From WLWS01 sp965243105 (lineage in GTDB: Bacteria; Pseudomonadota; Gammaproteobacteria; Eutrophobiales; Eutrophobiaceae), in NCBI GenBank assembly GCA_965243105.1, contig CBDEUC010000003.1:2046001-2110000 (forward strand): DNA of 64,000 nucleotides. Direction: 5' to 3'. The notes under the pieces were generated by a model. The model saw nothing but the letters and a program-made list of their open reading frames with translations. It was not told where the DNA came from and did no database searches. The position numbers and the translations under genes were made by a program. This document shows positions 1-8,272 of the stretch, piece by piece. How positions within the stretch are numbered: position 1 is the first letter of the stretch; each line of letters begins with the position of its first letter.

Positions 1-2
1 GT

Positions 3-425
3 TGGCCGGCAGAAGCCTTTGCCGTAGGCCGGGACATACTCATGATTCCATCTGCTATTGAGGCAGGTCTTGGTGAACTGGGCAAGCATGGTTCCATGAT
101 CAGCCGCGAACATGGATCAAATTTTAGACTGAGCATGGTACTTACTGACCTGCCGCTCGCTGTAGACAAGCCGGTAGACATTGGTGTGCAGGACGTTTGC
201 GCCACGTGCCAGGCCTGTACACGGCAGTGCCCGCCAGGGGCGATCTCAGATAAGCCACAGTTAGTGCGCGGTGTGGAAAAGTGGTATGTAGATTACGACA
301 AATGTGCCTGGTATTTTGCCAAGACAAGCGGATGTTCTATTTGTGTTGAAGTTTGCCCCTGGTCAACCCCGGGACAGGGTTTCAAGTTATCAGAAATTGT
401 CCTGGGTAAACGAGAAAAGCAATAG
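3..425 (+). CDS. C-terminal part of an RdhA-like (reductive dehalogenase-like) iron-sulfur protein, cut by the window edge
   Basis: The reading frame is open to the left edge, so this is a 3' fragment; the first internal ATG is at 42. It carries two ferredoxin-type cysteine sets. The first is CATCQACTRQCP, a full CxxCxxCxxxCP. The second is a lone Cys nine residues before CSICVEVCPW. The stretch EAGLGELGKHG followed by this dicluster resembles the C-terminal part of reductive-dehalogenase-type proteins and of related epoxyqueuosine reductases. The cobamide-binding portion would lie outside the window, so true dehalogenation cannot be inferred. It ends 10 bases before the next gene, which suggests co-transcription. 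The family assignment is good at the level of 'RdhA-like dicluster protein'; the substrate is unknown. Confidence 0.75.
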   Translation, partial: WPAEAFAVGRDILMIPSAIEAGLGELGKHGSMISREHGSNFRLSMVLTDLPLAVDKPVDIGVQDVCATCQACTRQCPPGAISDKPQLVRGVEKWYVDYDKCAWYFAKTSGCSICVEVCPWSTPGQGFKLSEIVLGKREKQ

Positions 426-435
426 ATAGAGATCA

Positions 436-969
436 ATGCCATACCTGGAAAGTTTTTCAAAAGATGCCACCCAGGGCGAACTATTTAAGCGCTGGCCTGA
501 GATATCCAGCCTGCTTGTCCAGCTAGCGCAGCAGCTCCTGTGTGATGGTCCACTGCCGAGAGCGCAGGCCGAACTCATCTTCACCTATGTATCCTACCTG
601 AATAACTGCGAATACGCTTTTGAGATCCATCGCCATGCCGCTGAGCAGCTGGGTATTGATGCCAGGATCCTTGATGCCGTGGCGACGGATATCAATGACG
701 CCAGTGTTGATGACAGGACACGAACACTGCTGCTTTTTGTGAAGAAATTAACCGAGACACCCTCGGCGGTGACCCGGGAAGACGCAAACAGTGTGCTGGA
801 CGCGGGTTTCACCGAGGATGAGTTCCACTATGCGGTCAGCATATGTGCCTTTACCAGCTACATGAATCGTAGCCTGAGCGGACACGGCATCGTGGGGGAT
901 GCCGAGCACTGGAAAAAGAGTGGCCAGGCGATTGCGGAGCTTGAATACAGCAAATTTATCCCCAAGTAG
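436..969 (+). CDS. Carboxymuconolactone decarboxylase / AhpD-like protein with an incomplete Cys pair
   Basis: This is a 177-residue all-helical protein with the AhpD/CMD core SYLNNCEYAFEIHRHAA. In peroxidase-type members the core reads CxxC...H. Here the first Cys and the His are kept but the second Cys position is Ala (C-E-Y-A), so classical disulfide peroxidase chemistry looks impaired. The remainder (a helix around VDDRTRTLLLFVKKLTE and a domain repeating the fold toward the C-terminus) fits the family. It starts 10 bases after the iron-sulfur gene, so the two probably form one unit. A redox, radical-quenching or ligand-binding role is possible; the exact function is unknown. Confidence 0.7.
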   Translation: MPYLESFSKDATQGELFKRWPEISSLLVQLAQQLLCDGPLPRAQAELIFTYVSYLNNCEYAFEIHRHAAEQLGIDARILDAVATDINDASVDDRTRTLLLFVKKLTETPSAVTREDANSVLDAGFTEDEFHYAVSICAFTSYMNRSLSGHGIVGDAEHWKKSGQAIAELEYSKFIPK

Positions 970-1095
970 TGCTGGCTGATTTGATACAATGCCGTTGCCC
1001 TCACGGATCCAACTTCATAAAGAATTTTCTGTGGACAGCCAACTGCCTGCAGGCCCTGGATTGAGTGATAGCAGGAATATTTCGAGGAATTTACA

Positions 1096-2043
1096 TTGCG
1101 ACATTTTAAATTACTGATTCTTGGTTCCGGACCGGCCGGGTATACCGCTGCAGTCTATGCTGCGCGGGCGGGGCTTGAACCTGTCATCGTTACCGGGATA
1201 GAGGTTGGTGGGCAGATGACCACCACTACCGACGTGGATAACTGGCCTGGCGACAACGAGGGGGTACAGGGTCCCGATCTCATGGTACGCATGCAAAAGC
1301 ATGCAGAACGTTTTGGCACAGAGCTTATCTACGACACAATTAATGCCTGTGATTTGAGCCAAAGACCATTCAAGCTTACCGGCGACAGCGGTGAATATAG
1401 CTGCGACAGCCTGATAGTGGCGACCGGGGCCACTGCCATGTACCTCGGCCTGCCCTCGGAAGAGGCCTTTAAAGGCAAGGGCGTTTCGGCCTGTGCCACC
1501 TGCGATGGTTTTTTCTATCGAAACAAGCCGGTCGCAGTGGTCGGTGGAGGCAATACCGCGGTGGAAGAAGCGCTTTATCTTTCCAACCTGGCCTCGCACG
1601 TCACCGTGATTCACCGCAGGGACCAGTTCAGGTCGGAGAAAATCCTGAGTGACCAGCTCATTGCCAGGACCGGGGAAGAGGGAAATGTCAGTATCGCCTG
1701 GGATCATGTACTGGACGAGGTGCTGGGTGATGATGCAGGTGTCACGGGTGTCAGGATCAAGAATGTAAAAAGTGAAGATACACAGGAAGTGGATGTCCAC
1801 GGATTGTTTATCGCCATCGGGCATAAACCCAACACCGATATATTTGAAGGCCAGCTGGATATGGAAGATGGCTATATCCAGGTTCGTACCGGTAGCGAGG
1901 GCTTTGCCACGCAGACCAGCGTGGAAGGGGTATTTGCCGCTGGCGACGTATCCGATCCTATTTATCGCCAGGCAGTTACTTCGGCGGGTACTGGTTGTAT
2001 GGCAGCACTGGATGCAAAGAAATTCCTTGAAGAAAGTTCCTGA
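1096..2043 (+). CDS. trxB: Thioredoxin reductase (NADPH, FAD) or close homolog
   Basis: A 315-residue pyridine nucleotide-disulfide oxidoreductase of thioredoxin-reductase length. An FAD-binding LGSGPAGYTAA lies near residues 9-19. The redox-active pair CATC is at residues 133-136. An NADPH-binding VVGGGNTAVEEALYL is followed by the HRR motif, and a C-terminal FAD motif reads GVFAAGDV. It would transfer electrons from NADPH to thioredoxin in the cytoplasm. The start used is TTG at 1096, with a GAGGA ribosome binding site at 1084-1088; no ATG fits better, because the FAD fold begins immediately. A second trxB elsewhere in the genome is possible, so this may be a specialised paralog. Confidence 0.9.
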   Translation: MRHFKLLILGSGPAGYTAAVYAARAGLEPVIVTGIEVGGQMTTTTDVDNWPGDNEGVQGPDLMVRMQKHAERFGTELIYDTINACDLSQRPFKLTGDSGEYSCDSLIVATGATAMYLGLPSEEAFKGKGVSACATCDGFFYRNKPVAVVGGGNTAVEEALYLSNLASHVTVIHRRDQFRSEKILSDQLIARTGEEGNVSIAWDHVLDEVLGDDAGVTGVRIKNVKSEDTQEVDVHGLFIAIGHKPNTDIFEGQLDMEDGYIQVRTGSEGFATQTSVEGVFAAGDVSDPIYRQAVTSAGTGCMAALDAKKFLEESS

Positions 2044-2090
2044 TAAAAAGTTGCCTCGGCAAAATCAGGGTCAAATTCGCTTATATCACA

Positions 2091-2183
2091 TGGTTGCCTG
2101 GAACGCAGACACGCTGTAAATACGTCCGTGTACGCTCCACTGCCGCGTCCATGCGGCAGAGGGTCTGATCATCCAGGCAACCA
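2091..2183. repeat. Palindromic intergenic repeat element, copy A
   Basis: The element is bounded by a perfect 12-base inverted repeat, TGGTTGCCTGGA at 2091-2102 and TCCAGGCAACCA at 2172-2183. Inside is a conserved core at about 2112-2137 beginning CGCTGTAAATACGTCC. A perfect 7-bp hairpin follows, CTGCCGC at 2140-2146 with GCGGCAG at 2153-2159. A second copy with the same core lies at 58396-58496 in opposite orientation. It sits between two plus-strand genes and resembles a REP-type mobile palindromic element. Confidence 0.7.
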
Positions 2184-2229
2184 CGCGATAAGAATTCTCC
2201 TGATTACTAAAAACCTGGAGTGCTGACTT

Positions 2230-3048
2230 ATGAGCAATGATGAACCGTCCTATGAAGCATTGATTGATGTCATTCGACGTCGTCGCAGCGTACGCAAGTT
2301 TGAAAAAGGTCGTACGGTATCAAGAGAAGTGCTTGAGAATATCGCAGAGGCGGGGCGTTGGGCGCCCAGCGGTGCAAATGTACAGTGCTGGGATTTTCTC
2401 GTTATCGATGAGCCGGCTATGCGTGACCAGGTGGTCGAAGTATTCCTGCGGCAGGCCAACAGGTTAAAGGAATATGCTCAGGGCTTCCCGGCTGTCTACA
2501 AGACCTACCTCAACAATACCGTTGCTATCATCATTGTCCTTGGCGATCCGCGTTGGAAAGTGAATTTTCCACATGGTGTCACCCCTGAAAGCGAAGAAGA
2601 GTACGTGGAGAATAACGAAAACATTTTCTATTGCTCAATCGGCGCTGCCATACAAAATATCCAGCTGGCGGTTACCGCAAACGGACTCACCTCGGCCTGG
2701 TTGTCGGGTGGAGGAGAGCGGCAGACCAACGATGAACTGAGTAACTTGCTGGGCTATCCATCATTTCTTCGCGCCTACGGCACGATTCCAATCGGCGTGC
2801 CCTCAAAAGATGTGAGCTATCGTTATCGACGCCCCCTTGAGCAGGTCATTCACTGGAATGGCTACCAGGGCGAGAAATACCGTACCCAGGAGCAGCTGGA
2901 TTTCTACCACGACGAACTGCGACCTTTTGCCATGTACAGGAATAATGAAGATCTCAATGACTGGGAGGACGTGGAGGAAAAGCTTGGTGAGTGGAAGGAG
3001 GCCTTTACCGGTGCGGTATGTAACCCGGGTGGGAAATTACCCGACTGA
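2230..3048 (+). CDS. Nitroreductase-family FMN oxidoreductase
   Basis: A 272-residue protein with the family N-terminus RRRRSVRKFEKG (FMN phosphate contact), the stretch AGRWAPSGANVQCWDF and a C-terminal half GAAIQNIQLAVTANGLTSAWLSGG typical of NfnB/FRP-like enzymes. Such enzymes are FMN dimers that reduce nitro groups, quinones or flavins with NAD(P)H. The C-terminal 60 residues extend the core and are acidic. A GGAG ribosome binding site at 2216-2219 precedes the ATG. The next gene, a flavin monooxygenase, starts 13 bases downstream, so the two may act on one aromatic or heterocyclic substrate. That substrate cannot be read from the sequence. Confidence 0.85.
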   Translation: MSNDEPSYEALIDVIRRRRSVRKFEKGRTVSREVLENIAEAGRWAPSGANVQCWDFLVIDEPAMRDQVVEVFLRQANRLKEYAQGFPAVYKTYLNNTVAIIIVLGDPRWKVNFPHGVTPESEEEYVENNENIFYCSIGAAIQNIQLAVTANGLTSAWLSGGGERQTNDELSNLLGYPSFLRAYGTIPIGVPSKDVSYRYRRPLEQVIHWNGYQGEKYRTQEQLDFYHDELRPFAMYRNNEDLNDWEDVEEKLGEWKEAFTGAVCNPGGKLPD

Positions 3049-3061
3049 GGAGAGCTGAAGC

Positions 3062-4315
3062 ATGAAAGTTATTATTGCCGGTGGTGGCATCGGCGGCCTG
3101 ACCGCGGCCCTGAGTCTCAACAAGGTTGGTGTTGATGTGCGCGTTTTTGAAAGCGTCAGGGAGGTCAAGCCACTGGGTGTTGGCATTAATGTCCTGCCCC
3201 ATGCCAGTCGTGAATTGATTGCCCTTGGCCTGCAGGATGAGCTGGATGAGTTCGCCATTCGCACGCGGCAAATGGCTTATTTCACCCGCGGTGGCCTGCC
3301 CGTTATCAACTACCCAAGTGGCCAGTATGCAGGCTATCACTGGCCTCAATATTCCTTGCACCGCGGCGAATTCCAGATGATGTTGTATCGCGTGTTCAAG
3401 GAGCGGGCAGGTGAAGACAGCATTCTTACTGGCCATCGTCTTGTTAATTTTGAACAGGATGCGGATGGTGTTATCGCCCGCTTTAGTGGGCCGGGTTCTG
3501 AGGAAATAATCCACGAGGAGCGCGGCGATATCCTGATCGGCGCTGACGGATTGCATTCGACGGTACGCAAACAGCTTTATCCCAATGAGGGCAAGCCGGT
3601 ATTCTCAAAGATGATTTGTTTTCGTGGTGCTGTTGAAGGCGACCCCTACCTGGATGGTGAGACGATGATCGTATGTGGCGATCAGCGTTTAACCCTCGTG
3701 TCTTATCCACTTTCCAAAAAGCTACATGACCAGGGACGCAGCCTGAAGAACTGGATTGGTGCGGTCCATTTTGAAACAGACCAACCGCCAGAGGAGGACT
3801 GGAACAGGGAGGCGCCAGCCGAGAACCTGCTCCAGCTATACAAAGACTGGACCTTTGACTGGCTGGATGTACCAGGCCTGATTGCTTCAACGGAACAAAT
3901 TTTCGAATTTCCTGTTTACGACAGGGATCCACTTGAACGCTGGACCTTTGATCGTGTCACCCTGCTTGGGGATGCTGCACATCCGCTGATCCCGGTAAGT
4001 TCAAGCGGTGCCGTGCATGCCATCATTGATGGACGGGCACTGGCCTATGCCCTGGCAAAGAATGAGAACCCATTGAAAGGCTTGCAGGCTTACCAGGATG
4101 ACCGCCTGCCAAAGGCAAACCGGGTCGTCAGGGCAAGCCGGGAGAGGGGACCAGACGAGGTCCTTGATATTGTCATGCGTGAGTGCCCGGATGATATGAA
4201 GAGCGTTGGCGATCACGTTGACCTGGATCGCCTTAAAAAAGTAGTTGATGATTTCAAGGATAGAACCGGTTTTGCCATTGACAAGCTGAACAGCCTGCCG
4301 TCTTACGATCCCTGA
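3062..4315 (+). CDS. FAD-dependent aromatic monooxygenase (group A flavin hydroxylase)
   Basis: A 417-residue single-component flavoprotein monooxygenase. It has the dinucleotide motif GGGIGGLTAALSLNKVGVDV at the N-terminus, the DG-type motif ILIGADGLHSTVR, and the FAD ribityl motif LLGDAAHPLIPVSSSGAVHA. This set is that of salicylate, 3-hydroxybenzoate and related hydroxylases using NAD(P)H and O2. The position after SSSGA, where many relatives have GASQAILDA, reads VHAIIDG. A GAGGAG ribosome binding site lies upstream of the ATG. Its 3' end overlaps by 13 bases the 3' end of the convergent thiamine-kinase-like gene. The specific substrate is unknown. Confidence 0.85.
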   Translation: MKVIIAGGGIGGLTAALSLNKVGVDVRVFESVREVKPLGVGINVLPHASRELIALGLQDELDEFAIRTRQMAYFTRGGLPVINYPSGQYAGYHWPQYSLHRGEFQMMLYRVFKERAGEDSILTGHRLVNFEQDADGVIARFSGPGSEEIIHEERGDILIGADGLHSTVRKQLYPNEGKPVFSKMICFRGAVEGDPYLDGETMIVCGDQRLTLVSYPLSKKLHDQGRSLKNWIGAVHFETDQPPEEDWNREAPAENLLQLYKDWTFDWLDVPGLIASTEQIFEFPVYDRDPLERWTFDRVTLLGDAAHPLIPVSSSGAVHAIIDGRALAYALAKNENPLKGLQAYQDDRLPKANRVVRASRERGPDEVLDIVMRECPDDMKSVGDHVDLDRLKKVVDDFKDRTGFAIDKLNSLPSYDP

Positions 4316-5073
4316 AGTTTATTAATCAGTTCCCAGAGTTCACAAAGGTGACTGTACATGAATTGTGCGTCACTGAAGGTCTCCCTGTCACAGTCAGCAA
4401 GCTTGCACAGCATCACGGGATCGATACTCCACTCATGGCTCAAGGCGGCAAAATCAAGGCTCGGCCAGCCGCAGCCTGCATACTCCCAGTCCAGGAAGTA
4501 AAGACGCCCGGAAGACTCTATGATGTTTGAGCGTATGGGATCGTGATGGCAAAGTTCACCGCTGGATTCGATACCATCCACCTTGTCGAGATAGAGCAGG
4601 TGACGTTGCTGCAGCGCCAGTGGGGGTGAGAAGTCCAGTTCGAGAAGGGTCTTCCAGTAATTCTCACCCTGCGCCTGGTAATCAAATGCAGGTAAATCCA
4701 GTTGAATGGAATGAATTTCCTTCAGGCGATCCACAAGTTGAACAAGCTTTTCCCGGTGAACCAGGCTGGACTTCTCCCAGAAGTTGCCGTCCACGAATTC
4801 CGTGATGAGGACGGCATTTTCGACGGACGAATAAATAATGCTTGGAAACAGGCCTGCACTGCTCACCCTCTCGAGGATGATAGCTTCACGCTCGCGGTTT
4901 ATACCCAGTGCGTCAGTATTGGGATTACTTCGACGCAGCACCATTCGCTGGCCGTCAGCGTCAAGCAGGTAATGTCGGTTGATACGACCACTGTTTAACT
5001 TCACCACCAGCTGTGGTCGTTGCGCTAGTCCGATTCCCCACTCCTGCCAGTCATGAAGTGGGTCGTCTTTCAC
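4303..5073 (-). CDS. Thiamine kinase-like phosphotransferase (APH/choline kinase fold)
   Basis: A 256-residue kinase of the aminoglycoside/choline kinase fold. The catalytic loop is LCHHDPIRSNIIESS and the metal-binding segment is YFLDWEYAGCGWPSLDFAAL. The start is GTG at 5073 and overlaps the stop of the transporter gene (GTGA), so translation is probably coupled. It is the last gene of a TPP-riboswitch-controlled operon containing a receptor, a thiamine-binding protein and a PnuC-type transporter. Phosphorylation of imported thiamine, trapping it in the cytoplasm, is therefore the likely role. Choline or another small alcohol as substrate is possible from the fold alone. Confidence 0.8.
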   Translation of the reverse strand: MKDDPLHDWQEWGIGLAQRPQLVVKLNSGRINRHYLLDADGQRMVLRRSNPNTDALGINREREAIILERVSSAGLFPSIIYSSVENAVLITEFVDGNFWEKSSLVHREKLVQLVDRLKEIHSIQLDLPAFDYQAQGENYWKTLLELDFSPPLALQQRHLLYLDKVDGIESSGELCHHDPIRSNIIESSGRLYFLDWEYAGCGWPSLDFAALSHEWSIDPVMLCKLADCDRETFSDAQFMYSHLCELWELINKLQGS

Positions 5074-5690
5074 GCATTTGCCTGCGATTTTTGTTCAAGC
5101 ATGAGCTTTCTCCAGTGGAAGAAACCAAATACAACAATAACAACATAGGCCATGAAAAGAACGGCAGTCAGGTAAAGACCACGATCAAGGTAAAGAAATA
5201 TCGACACGCTATCAATGACAAGCCAGTACACCCAGTTGTCCAGGATCTTGCGAGCCACCATGATGGTGGTTAACACGCTTCCCCAGGTGGTAAACGAGTC
5301 AATATAGGGCCATGCTGCCTCGGTATTATTTGTAAGCAACCAGCCCGAAATTATCGTCAGCACTGCAATACTCACCAGGCAAAGTAAATTTCTCTGAAGT
5401 CCCAGCGCCTGTATTTGTGCTCCCTGTTTACTCTTCCCGCCATGGCGCCACTGGTACCAGCCATAAACCGCCATCAGCAGGTAATACACGTTTAACGCTG
5501 ATTCCATCAACAGGCTGACATTCCAGAACAGGTAGATGTATATGGCGGTGGAGAAAAACGCGCAGTACCAGCAAAGGATGTTCTCACGCATTGCCAGCAG
5601 CAGGTAGGCAATGGCAAGCAGCACGGCGACAGCCTCCCAGGCGGTGAGGGCGTGGGCCTGCTGAATTGCCGATTGCAGGATCTCGAGCAT
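5070..5690 (-). CDS. pnuT: PnuC-family inner-membrane transporter, probable thiamine uptake (PnuT type)
   Basis: A 206-residue, very hydrophobic protein with about seven membrane segments. PnuC-family signatures are visible: ENILCWYCAFFSTAIYIYLF, YYLLMAVYGWYQW and a C-terminal WVYWLVIDSVSIFLY. The frame stays open to an ATG at 5762, but the start chosen is ATG 5690. It lies in a TGATG overlap with the stop of the upstream gene and gives the usual PnuC length; the extra 24 residues would lie inside that gene. PnuC homologs are facilitators whose cargo is trapped by phosphorylation, and the overlapping kinase gene next to it fits this. The thiamine specificity is inferred from the riboswitch and the operon. 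Confidence 0.85.
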   Translation of the reverse strand: MLEILQSAIQQAHALTAWEAVAVLLAIAYLLLAMRENILCWYCAFFSTAIYIYLFWNVSLLMESALNVYYLLMAVYGWYQWRHGGKSKQGAQIQALGLQRNLLCLVSIAVLTIISGWLLTNNTEAAWPYIDSFTTWGSVLTTIMVARKILDNWVYWLVIDSVSIFLYLDRGLYLTAVLFMAYVVIVVFGFFHWRKLMLEQKSQANA

Positions 5691-5941
5691 CAGTCGTCCG
5701 GCGAGTAACCTGGAACCAGTTTTGCGACGAAGACTGCGGTACCAAATTCCGTGTAGCTCCATGAGAGCGTGGTCTTTATGGCGTGCATCACCGCGTCAAA
5801 ATCGCCCACGAGTACTGTTGCCGTGGCAAAGGTCTCGACCTTTACATTTTCAAAACTATTGAGCTTTTCGATAACGGCATCAATCGGTGGAATAAAGTCT
5901 TCCCTGAGTGGATACATGCTGATGTCGGCGGTCATTTTCAT
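5690..5941 (-). CDS. Small YkoF-like thiamine/HMP-binding protein
   Basis: An 83-residue protein starting MKMTADISMYPLRED, with a ferredoxin-like alpha/beta layout as in single YkoF domains; Bacillus YkoF is a tandem of two such domains. It probably dimerises and binds thiamine or its pyrimidine moiety. It has no signal peptide, so it should act in the cytoplasm. The start is taken at ATG 5941, with an AAGGAG ribosome binding site a few bases upstream; a TTG codon at 5944 is in frame but less likely. The stop overlaps the transporter start (TGATG). Its position between receptor and permease under a TPP riboswitch supports a thiamine-binding role. Confidence 0.75.
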   Translation of the reverse strand: MKMTADISMYPLREDFIPPIDAVIEKLNSFENVKVETFATATVLVGDFDAVMHAIKTTLSWSYTEFGTAVFVAKLVPGYSPDD

Positions 5942-5979
5942 CAAAGTCTTCTCCTTAATTGATTTTTGCCGGCTCGCAC

Positions 5980-8085
5980 CTAGTATTCATAGCTGAAATT
6001 CACGCCATACACTCGCGGCTCACCAAACTGGTAGTAGGAGCGGTTCACGGAAAAGAAATCCCGCGGATCGTTGGCAAAGTAAAGACCATGAACCTCGTAG
6101 TTCTCGTCAAACAGGTTTCGAACCCAGCCTTGAATATTCAGTTTCCCGATTCGGTAATTCAGGCTGGCATTGACCAGCGTGTAGCTCTCGATTTGCCCGT
6201 TATGATAATAGCCAAAAAAACTGTCATCGCGGCCTTCTACTTCCACCCGGCCGCGCAATGATTCAGAAAAGCGCATGTTGAGACCAGCGTGGTATTGCCA
6301 TTTCGGCGCCTTGGCCTGGTCCCGGTTAGTGCGAGTGGCAAACTGGAATAAATCCAGGTCAAACACGTTAATTTCATCAACGGATGTTTCGAGATATCCA
6401 ATATTGGTAAACAGCTCGAGGTTCGAAGAGATTTCATAATTGGCCTGTAGCTCAACACCATAGTTTTCAGCATCACTGGTGCTATCAAGATAGCTGGTAA
6501 AAATAAACGACGTTGCATCAAACAGGAAGCTTTCCAGCTGCGCGTTGTTCCTGTCCATGTGAAACAAGGTCAGCTGCAGATCCAGTTTTTCGTCCAGCAG
6601 CCTGCTTTTTATTCCCAGTTCCTTGTTGAACAGGGTTTCTTTTCTGAAGTTTTGTCGATCCAGCAGGAAGGGCTGGAACATCGGGTCAATGATTGGAAAA
6701 TTGGAGCTCGTGTCAGTATTAACGCCACCGGGCTTTACCGAGCGGGACAGGCTTGCATAGATAAGCGTGCTGTCGCTGGCGAAGTACTCCAGGTTTAACC
6801 TGCCGCTCCAGTAATTTTCAGAGGTATCACGAACCAGTCCATTGCTGTCATCGTAGTCATCGTTGAAGTGCTCAAAGCGCAGCCCGGTAGTCAGCTGTAG
6901 CTGCTCGGACAGGTCAAGCTTCAGCTGTCCATATACCGCGTATCGATTTGTTTCGTAATTATTACTGAAAGGCCCGAAGTACTGCCGCTCAAGTTCCTCA
7001 TCCCGGGCCTGGGCATAGAAACCGAGCACCCAGTCCAGGCTGCTGTCTTCAGATAACAGGCGAAGATCAATGGCCAGCAGGTCTCGCTCCCGCTGCAGCT
7101 GGTCCGTGTTACTGAATTCAAACAGGGGATCGCAGCGTACGCCATCACAAAAACCGCTGAATACCCAGTCCTCGTCAAAAGCATAGTTCTCATCGTAATC
7201 CTGGTAGCTGAGCAAGGCTTCAAGACGAACACCATCAAGTACAGGCACGCTGGCTTTCAGTGCGGTGGCCATGCTTTCCTGCTGGTCCGTGCCGGGATTG
7301 TCCGACAGGGTGCGTGGCACATTATCGAGAGAGAAAGCATCATAACCACCGTCCAGGTCCACGTAGGCAAGAATGGCATCAATCTTGGTTCCGCTATCAT
7401 TTTCCCAGTGCAGTTTTCCGCGCACCGCCAGCTCATCGCGATCGTTGGTGTTTCTACCTACGAACTCATTCTTGTAGTGACCGTCGCTTTTTGACTGCTG
7501 GATGGCAAGCCGGCCCTTGAGAGAATCCGAGAGCGGTCCGCTGACGGCCCCACCCAGTTGCCAGGTATCCAGGTTGCCGTAACCGCCATAGACATTCGCG
7601 CTAAACTCATCGGTGGGTTCGCGGGTTTGAATATTCACCATGCCAGCCAGGGCATTGGCACCAAATCGAGTCCCTTGAGGGCCACGCAGCACTTCCACCT
7701 GGTCAACATCCATCAGCACGGCGCCGGTGGCGGTGGTGCCGACCTCAATACCATCGATGGTAATCCCAACCGAGGGAAAGTGTTTTGGATCGACGAACTG
7801 TTCCAGGTCACCGACACCCCTGATTTGCACGAAACGCGCCCTCGCGCCACCGCTGGAGGTGCTGACATTGGGTAAGACATTTAAAGTTTGCTCGAAGTGC
7901 CTTGCCGAGCGATCGTTAAGCACCTGTGATTCGATGACGCTGATACTGCCAGCGCTTTTCATCAATTCGCTTTCGCGAAAACCGGCAGTGACGACAATTT
8001 CTTCGATGACTTCTTCTGCAAGGACGGCAGGGGTAAAACAGGCTGTTGCAAGCAACAGGGTAAAACAGCTAATGCGATTTAACAT
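5980..8085 (-). CDS. TonB-dependent outer-membrane receptor, probably for thiamine
   Basis: A 701-residue receptor. A signal peptide ends around PAVLAEE, followed directly by a TonB box (IEEIVVTAG). The plug domain contains VRGVGDLEQFVDP-like and VEVLRGPQGTRFGANALAG motifs. The large barrel ends in YGVNFSYEY with a C-terminal aromatic residue. It would import a substrate across the outer membrane using TonB energy. It is the first gene after a TPP aptamer and starts at ATG 8085 with a GGAG site at 8093-8096, so thiamine or a phosphorylated form is the likely cargo. Its stop is 38 bases before the YkoF-like start. The specificity is inferred from the riboswitch. Confidence 0.88.
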   Translation of the reverse strand: MLNRISCFTLLLATACFTPAVLAEEVIEEIVVTAGFRESELMKSAGSISVIESQVLNDRSARHFEQTLNVLPNVSTSSGGARARFVQIRGVGDLEQFVDPKHFPSVGITIDGIEVGTTATGAVLMDVDQVEVLRGPQGTRFGANALAGMVNIQTREPTDEFSANVYGGYGNLDTWQLGGAVSGPLSDSLKGRLAIQQSKSDGHYKNEFVGRNTNDRDELAVRGKLHWENDSGTKIDAILAYVDLDGGYDAFSLDNVPRTLSDNPGTDQQESMATALKASVPVLDGVRLEALLSYQDYDENYAFDEDWVFSGFCDGVRCDPLFEFSNTDQLQRERDLLAIDLRLLSEDSSLDWVLGFYAQARDEELERQYFGPFSNNYETNRYAVYGQLKLDLSEQLQLTTGLRFEHFNDDYDDSNGLVRDTSENYWSGRLNLEYFASDSTLIYASLSRSVKPGGVNTDTSSNFPIIDPMFQPFLLDRQNFRKETLFNKELGIKSRLLDEKLDLQLTLFHMDRNNAQLESFLFDATSFIFTSYLDSTSDAENYGVELQANYEISSNLELFTNIGYLETSVDEINVFDLDLFQFATRTNRDQAKAPKWQYHAGLNMRFSESLRGRVEVEGRDDSFFGYYHNGQIESYTLVNASLNYRIGKLNIQGWVRNLFDENYEVHGLYFANDPRDFFSVNRSYYQFGEPRVYGVNFSYEY

Positions 8086-8090
8086 TCAAA

Positions 8091-8120
8091 GTCTCCAGAA
8101 GCATTTTGGCTAAAAGAGAC
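8091..8120 (-). promoter_or_regulatory. Possible ribosome-binding-site sequestering hairpin of the TPP riboswitch
   Basis: In the minus-strand transcript GUCUC (complement of 8116-8120) can pair with GAGAC (complement of 8091-8095), which is part of the GGAG ribosome binding site of the receptor gene. An inner AGC/GCU pairing is also possible. Without a U-tract this looks like translational rather than transcriptional control. It is seen by eye and has not been folded computationally. Confidence 0.45.
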
Positions 8121-8156
8121 CCGGTGCGGTGGTGAGAAATGAATCTAGTACTAAAT

Positions 8157-8239
8157 CCTATTCCTACGCCGGCATTATCCGGATCAGGTTCACAGGGTTC
8201 ATCTTTTCGATGTCTCAGGCCTTGTGGCCACCCCTTAGG
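8157..8239 (-). ncRNA. TPP (thiamine pyrophosphate) riboswitch aptamer
   Basis: On the minus strand the hallmark elements appear in order. They are a short P1 arm CCTA (complement of 8236-8239), GGGGTGG, a small hairpin, CCTGAGA, then GAACCTGATCCGGATAATG followed by CCGGCGTAGGAA, and the closing P1 arm TAGG (complement of 8157-8160). This is the classical thi-box. It sits about 70 bases upstream of the receptor gene and should switch the whole four-gene salvage operon off when thiamine pyrophosphate is abundant. Confidence 0.95.
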
Positions 8240-8272
8240 GACTCCGCAATTCTGCGAAGGTGTTAAGGACGA

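Noticed and set aside
1111..1824. 237-residue open frame antisense to the thioredoxin reductase gene
   Set aside because: The plus-strand frame has all family motifs; the antisense frame has none.
5691..5762. Extended start of the PnuC-family gene
   Set aside because: It would overlap most of the 3' end of the YkoF-like gene. The TGATG overlap at 5690 gives the usual family length.
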